Below, piece by piece: positions 16,651 to 19,835 of a stretch of 19,835 nt of DNA. The DNA comes from Lachnospiraceae bacterium. Its GTDB lineage: Bacteria > Bacillota_A > Clostridia > Lachnospirales > Lachnospiraceae. Location: positions 1 to 19,835 of the forward strand of contig JAFSFU010000221.1 of NCBI GenBank assembly GCA_017435025.1, written 5' to 3'. The notes beneath the pieces are model-generated. The model saw only the letters and a program-made list of their open reading frames with translations, was not told the origin of the DNA and searched no databases. The first letter of the stretch is position 1. Each line of letters begins with the position of its first letter. The translations under genes and the position numbers were made by a program.

Positions 16651-16656
16651 ATTATA
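16651..16656 (-). promoter_or_regulatory. -10 element of the hydrogenase promoter
   Basis: On the minus strand GGGTATAAT contains a perfect TATAAT about 60 bp upstream of the hydrogenase start codon. No good -35 hexamer lies 16-18 bp upstream, suggesting dependence on an activator. About 85 bp separate it from the divergent promoter at 16741-16769. Confidence 0.45.
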
Positions 16657-16740
16657 CCCTAACGGAATTATTATCGCATATTCATTCTGGCTCTGCAAGT
16701 TTCTTTTTGTTTTTACTTTAACAATTTTTCAGATTCCCAC

Positions 16741-16769
16741 TTCATTTTTTTGATGCAATATGCTATATT
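16741..16769 (+). promoter_or_regulatory. Promoter of the TM1266-like/ABC importer operon
   Basis: TTCATT (16741-16746), a 17-bp spacer and TATATT (16764-16769), with TG one base before the -10 (TGCTATATT), form an extended -10 promoter. An overlapping alternative is TTGATG (16750-16755), 16 bp, TATTAT (16772-16777). Either starts the transcript near 16776-16785. Confidence 0.5.
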
Positions 16770-16775
16770 GATATT

Positions 16776-16886
16776 ATTCGTGCTCACCTCAAAGGATTCC
16801 CCGGAATTGCTGCGAGAGAAGGCGAGAAGATTTTGTACAGGTAATTACAATCCGGTACGCTCTTTTTGCGCGCGTATCGGATTTTT
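16776..16886 (+). promoter_or_regulatory. Structured leader with terminator: candidate riboswitch or attenuator
   Basis: Between the promoter and the TM1266-like gene lies a leader of about 110 nt. It contains a possible closing stem (CTCACCT 16783-16789 with AGGCGAG 16820-16826, one mismatch), an internal hairpin (ATTC/GAAT, 16796-16807) and a strong intrinsic terminator (16850-16886). GTAC at 16835-16838 can pair with GTAC at 16855-16858 inside the terminator's left arm, a weak possible anti-terminator. An open-reading leader peptide is not evident. I do not recognise TPP, T-box, SAM, ZTP, cobalamin or other common riboswitch motifs. Confidence 0.5.
16850..16886 (+). terminator. Leader terminator upstream of the TM1266-like operon
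   Basis: ATCCGGTACGC (16850-16860) and GCGTATCGGAT (16872-16882) form an 11-bp stem with one G-U pair around an 11-nt loop, followed by TTTTC. It stands about 80 bp before the first start codon of the operon, between the predicted promoter and the genes, which makes it a regulatory rather than an end-of-gene terminator. It could not serve the divergent hydrogenase gene. Confidence 0.8.
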
Positions 16887-16922
16887 CTATTGTTAAAAAC
16901 ATAACATAGTTTTTTACAATAG
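16887..16922 (+). repeat. AT-rich dyad just after the leader terminator
   Basis: CTATTGTTAAAAAC (16887-16900) and GTTTTTTACAATAG (16909-16922) are complementary at 13 of 14 positions around an 8-nt loop. It lies between the leader terminator and the AGGAGGA ribosome site of the next gene. It could be an operator for a dimeric regulator, an mRNA-stabilising hairpin, or part of a secondary promoter (TTGTTA, 19 bp, TACAAT). Confidence 0.45.
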
Positions 16923-16964
16923 TTTCCACCTATCACCATCATCACACAAACAGGAGGAGAAAAT

Positions 16965-17210
16965 ATGGAAACACGTGTAGCTCTGGTTGGAATCATCATT
17001 GAAAATCCGGATTCCGTAGAACAGATGAATGCGATACTCCACGAATACAGCTCCTATATCATCGGACGGATGGGAGTCCCCTACCGCGAGAAAAAAATTT
17101 CCATTATTAGTGTGGTCATGGACGCACCTATGAACAAAATCAGCAGTCTCTCCGGTAAACTTGGAATGCTGGATGGTGTCAGCACAAAGACCATTTATTC
17201 CAAAGCATAA
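16965..17210 (+). CDS. TM1266-like putative iron-only hydrogenase system regulator
   Basis: This 81-residue protein (METRVALVGIIIENPD... EKKISIISVVMDAP... KISSLSGKLG) resembles the small TM1266 family, named after the Thermotoga protein and annotated as a putative regulator of the iron-only hydrogenase system; the fold is ACT/NikR-C-like. The strand-helix-strand pattern and lack of a DNA-binding segment suggest a small ligand- or metal-sensing domain, not a classical repressor. AGGAGGA lies 6 nt before the ATG. It is first in an operon with an ABC importer (26-bp gap to the lipoprotein gene) and divergent from the group-B [FeFe] hydrogenase, which strengthens the family call. Biochemical function is not established. 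Confidence 0.75.
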   Translation: METRVALVGIIIENPDSVEQMNAILHEYSSYIIGRMGVPYREKKISIISVVMDAPMNKISSLSGKLGMLDGVSTKTIYSKA

Positions 17211-17236
17211 CATACAACATCAGGAGGACCGAAATT

Positions 17237-18331
17237 ATGAAAAAAGCATTATCTTTTCTTCTGGCTGCTGCCCTTAGTGTATCAATGTTAACAGGCTGTG
17301 CCGGAAAAAATGAAGTTGAAACTACAGTGGCTGAAACAACCGCTGCCGAAGTGGAAACTCCGGCACCGGAAACTGAAACCGCTGCTGAAACCGAGGCTCC
17401 GACAAGTGAGGCATCCGTCGAATCCGATGACAACGTGATTCGTGTGGGCGGTTTAAAGGGCCCGACAACCATGGGTCTCGTCAAACTGATTGACGATGCA
17501 GCTCAGGAAACAGCAAAAAATAATTATGAATTCACTATGGTAACTGCAGCCGACGAACTGACTGCACTGGTTGCCGGCGGAAAAGTCGATATCGCCCTTC
17601 TTCCGGCAAATGTTGCCAGCGTTCTCTATAATAAGACTCAGGGAAATGTGGCCGTGATCGATATCAACACACTGGGGGTTCTTTATCTGGTATCCGGTGA
17701 TACTTCTATCACTTCCCTCGACCAGCTCAAGGGAAAAACCGTATATCTCCCGGGCAAAGGCACGACTCCCGATTACTCTCTGCGCTACGTTCTCTCCGCC
17801 GCAGGCCTTTCAGAAGAAGATGTAACACTGGAATTCAAATCCGAGGCAACCGAAGTGGCTTCTGTACTCGCTGAAGATCCGAACGCCATCGGCCTTCTTC
17901 CGCAGCCGTTTGTAACCGCTGCAATGGCGCAGAATGACAAACTTTCTATGATCATGAACCTGGCGGAGGTGTGGGACAGCTTCCAGCCTGCTGAAGGCGG
18001 CAGCCGTCTGGTAACCGGTGTGACGATCGCCAACAAAGCCTTCCTGGAAGAACATGGCGACCTGATCGATCTCTTCCTGGAGGAACATGAGGCATCCATC
18101 GCCTTCACAGAAACTGATGTGGATGCCGCAGCGGAACTGATCGCAGCACAGGGAATCGTTGCAAAAGCTCCGATTGCCAAAAAAGCTCTCCCGTTCTGTA
18201 ACGTAGAATTTGTAGCCGGTGAAGATATGAAGACTGCTCTGAGCGGATATCTGAACGTTCTCTTCGAACAGAATCCGGCATCTGTCGGCGGTGCTCTCCC
18301 GGACGATGCATTCTACTACATCGGCAAATAA
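17237..18331 (+). CDS. ABC importer substrate-binding lipoprotein (NMT1/TauA-like)
   Basis: This 364-residue lipoprotein should capture a small solute outside the membrane for the permease and ATPase encoded next. It has a basic start (MKKA), a hydrophobic signal, and a lipobox LTGC with lipidated C21. A Glu/Thr/Ala/Pro-rich linker (about 25-63) tethers the binding domain. The domain begins VIRVGGLKGPTTMGLVKL, with ALLPANVASVLYNKT and YLPGKGTTPDYSLRYVL-like stretches typical of periplasmic-binding-protein type II proteins of the nitrate/sulfonate/thiamine-precursor (NMT1/THI5) group. GLLPQPFVTAAMA and a helical C-terminus complete the fold. The substrate cannot be read from sequence; linkage to a hydrogenase regulator is the main clue. 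The start is supported by CAGGAGG. Confidence 0.85.
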   Translation: MKKALSFLLAAALSVSMLTGCAGKNEVETTVAETTAAEVETPAPETETAAETEAPTSEASVESDDNVIRVGGLKGPTTMGLVKLIDDAAQETAKNNYEFTMVTAADELTALVAGGKVDIALLPANVASVLYNKTQGNVAVIDINTLGVLYLVSGDTSITSLDQLKGKTVYLPGKGTTPDYSLRYVLSAAGLSEEDVTLEFKSEATEVASVLAEDPNAIGLLPQPFVTAAMAQNDKLSMIMNLAEVWDSFQPAEGGSRLVTGVTIANKAFLEEHGDLIDLFLEEHEASIAFTETDVDAAAELIAAQGIVAKAPIAKKALPFCNVEFVAGEDMKTALSGYLNVLFEQNPASVGGALPDDAFYYIGK

Positions 18332-18369
18332 TCCTGCAACTGTAAACAATTATAAATAAAGGATTTTCT

Positions 18370-19149
18370 ATGAAAAAATTCCCAGACTGGTCGAAAAAGA
18401 CTGCAATTATCCTCTTCTGGCTGCTCCTCTGGCAAGGTGCTTCCACAATGATCCAAAATCAGATTTTTCTGGTGGGACCTGTTGAAACGTTAAAAGCGCT
18501 CTCAATCCAAGTGGGCTCCCCGGAATTTTGGAATGCAGTTTTATTCTCTTTTGGACGCATCAGTCTGGGATTTTTTCTTGCCATGGCAGCCGGTCTTGTA
18601 ACCGGTACACTTTCCTATTGGAAGCCGCTGATCGGAGAAATTTTGGAACCCATGATTCAATGCATGAAAACAATTCCGGTCGCATCCTTTGTGATTTTAG
18701 CATTGATCTGGACCGGTGCAAAAAATCTCTCCGTGTTCATTTCCTTCATGGTCGTGTACCCGATGATTCATGTGAGCACCCATGCAGGACTTTGCAGCAC
18801 CGATCCAAATCTTCTGGAAATGACCCGTATTTTCCATGTTCCAATCTGGAAAAAAGCCATGTACATTTATCGTACATCCCTGTACCCATACTTGAGAAGC
18901 TCTGCGAAAACCGCCCTCGGTATGGGACTGAAATCCGGTATCGCAGCGGAAGTCATCGGTGTGCCGGACGGTTCCATTGGTGCCGGACTCTACATGTCAA
19001 AGATTTACCTCAGTACCGCTGATTTATTTGCCTGGACACTGGTTATTGTACTGATCAGTATCCTGTTTGAGAAACTTTTCCTGTTCCTCCTAAGGAAAGC
19101 CGCAGGAAAAGGTATTGCTGTTTATGAACATCACCGAAATGAGGACTAA
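18370..19149 (+). CDS. ABC importer permease (TauC/SsuC-like)
   Basis: This 259-residue inner-membrane protein of the BPD_transp_1 family would form the channel of the importer, presumably as a homodimer. Hydrophobic helices are at about 11-25, 55-82, 103-116, 119-136, around 183-200 and 216-242. The ATPase-docking region (about 149-190) contains LEMTRIFHVPIWKKAMYIY and LGMGLKSGIAAEVIG, matching the EAA-type coupling loop of the nitrate/sulfonate/taurine permease group. AAAGGA precedes the ATG, 38 bp after the lipoprotein stop. The ATPase gene begins 3 bp beyond its stop codon, a sign of translational coupling. The transported solute is unknown. Confidence 0.88.
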   Translation: MKKFPDWSKKTAIILFWLLLWQGASTMIQNQIFLVGPVETLKALSIQVGSPEFWNAVLFSFGRISLGFFLAMAAGLVTGTLSYWKPLIGEILEPMIQCMKTIPVASFVILALIWTGAKNLSVFISFMVVYPMIHVSTHAGLCSTDPNLLEMTRIFHVPIWKKAMYIYRTSLYPYLRSSAKTALGMGLKSGIAAEVIGVPDGSIGAGLYMSKIYLSTADLFAWTLVIVLISILFEKLFLFLLRKAAGKGIAVYEHHRNED

Positions 19150-19152
19150 CCC

Positions 19153-19722
19153 ATGCTGCAGATCAATGACCTTTCAAAAATTTATGGAGATGAACAGATT
19201 ATCCGTCATCTGACTATGTCGCTGCATCCGAATCAGATCTACTGCCTGATGGCCCCCTCCGGAACCGGAAAGACCACATTATTCCGGATTCTCATGGGAC
19301 TGGAACCGGCAGATTCTGGCCAGATTCTTGGTCTCGAAGGAAAACGAATCGCTGCAGTCTTTCAGGAAGATCGTCTTTTGGAAGGATATTCCGCTCTTGA
19401 AAACCTGCGGTTCGTCACAGGACGTCAGTATTCCACCGATGAGCTGACTGCCATCCTGCAACATGTTCTCCCCGCAGAATCCCTGAAAAAGCCGGTCTGT
19501 GAATTTTCCGGCGGCATGAAACGGCGCGTCGCGATCCTGCGCGCACTTCTGGCTCCGTCAGATCTTGTGATCATGGATGAGCCGTTCACCGGGCTAGATT
19601 TAGAAACAAAGAAAATCATGATCGAATTGATCAAAGAATACACATGTGGAAAACTGGTTCTCATTGCCACCCATGCGGCTGAAGATGCAGCGCTGCTGTC
19701 TGCGGAGATTGTGCGATTGTAG
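19153..19722 (+). CDS. ABC importer ATP-binding protein (short)
   Basis: This 189-residue ATPase powers the importer. It has Walker A (APSGTGKTT, 34-42; Ala where most relatives have Gly), Q-loop Q71 (AVFQEDRLL), ABC signature FSGGMKRR (118-125, with Met where Gln is usual), Walker B LVIMDEP (138-144, catalytic E143), D-loop LDLE and H-loop H174 (IATHAAED). It ends 15 residues after the H-loop, so it is about 50 residues shorter than typical TauB/SsuB-type subunits; the insert before the Q-loop is compact too. All catalytic motifs are intact, so it should be functional. GAGG lies before the ATG and the gene is coupled to the permease. A hairpin follows. Confidence 0.9.
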   Translation: MLQINDLSKIYGDEQIIRHLTMSLHPNQIYCLMAPSGTGKTTLFRILMGLEPADSGQILGLEGKRIAAVFQEDRLLEGYSALENLRFVTGRQYSTDELTAILQHVLPAESLKKPVCEFSGGMKRRVAILRALLAPSDLVIMDEPFTGLDLETKKIMIELIKEYTCGKLVLIATHAAEDAALLSAEIVRL

Positions 19723-19748
19723 AAAATACTTAAGAGTATCCATATGAA

Positions 19749-19806
19749 AAAACCGCTTCAGAATATACCGAAATCGTTACTTTTTGGTATATTCTGAAGC
19801 GGTTTT
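19749..19806 (+). terminator. Long perfect hairpin ending the importer operon
   Basis: A 21-bp perfect stem (19749-19769 with 19786-19806), extendable by about 4 bp into the loop, has flanking A and T runs: AAAACC on the left and GGTTTT on the right. It begins about 27 bp after the ATPase stop. It probably works as an intrinsic terminator in either direction, although the stem is far longer than usual for the window's other terminators. Confidence 0.7.
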
Positions 19807-19835
19807 CATGTATGTATACTCAAAAGATGAATAAA

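Noticed and set aside
16776..16860. TPP riboswitch or T-box for the NMT1-like importer operon
   Set aside because: I found no CTGAGA/ACCTGATC-type TPP core and no AGGGTGGNACCGCG-type T-box sequence in the leader.

Overview
The window looks like a chromosomal segment of a strictly anaerobic, Gram-positive Firmicute (class Clostridia, most likely Lachnospiraceae). The grounds are moderate GC, strong AGGAGG-type ribosome binding sites, U-tailed intrinsic terminators, a group-B [FeFe] hydrogenase, a giant 2-hydroxyacyl-CoA dehydratase activase-like protein and a cytosolic subtilase. I saw no tRNA, rRNA, CRISPR array, phage gene or complete insertion sequence. The genus is an inference.

Region 1 (1-4400, minus strand) is a phosphate module. 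A Na+/phosphate cotransporter with a PhoU-like tail is followed by a PhoB-type response regulator and a PhoR-type sensor kinase. The promoter region holds 11-bp-periodic TTTACA repeats, a good match to a Pho box, so the operon probably activates itself under phosphate limitation. Downstream of the kinase lies a 165-bp nested palindrome (128-292), possibly a MITE-like element or a structured RNA.

Region 2 (4393-7500, minus strand) has a propeptide-less, cysteine-rich S8 protease. Next to it is a three-gene operon of unrecognised small membrane proteins plus a membrane-anchored protein. A possible small plus-strand RNA follows (7326-7424).

Region 3 (7503-9885, minus strand) is a two-gene operon: a rhomboid-like membrane protein with a C-terminal zinc ribbon but no visible rhomboid serine motif, then pyruvate kinase. 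Its promoter is near consensus.

Region 4 (9927-14478, plus strand) is one 1413-residue protein joining two activase ATPase domains to a dehydratase-like region. It has a strong promoter, a second Pho-box-like repeat, and a leader of about 175 nt with four hairpins, one of them lying between the Shine-Dalgarno sequence and the start codon.

Region 5 (14480-19806) centres on hydrogen metabolism. A group-B [FeFe] hydrogenase and a CarD-family regulator run leftward. Divergent from them are a TM1266-like hydrogenase-associated regulator and a complete ABC importer (lipoprotein, permease, short ATPase). The rightward operon begins with a leader of about 110 nt ending in a strong intrinsic terminator, so it is probably attenuated by an unidentified ligand. 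This divergent unit and its leader are the best candidates here for something undescribed.
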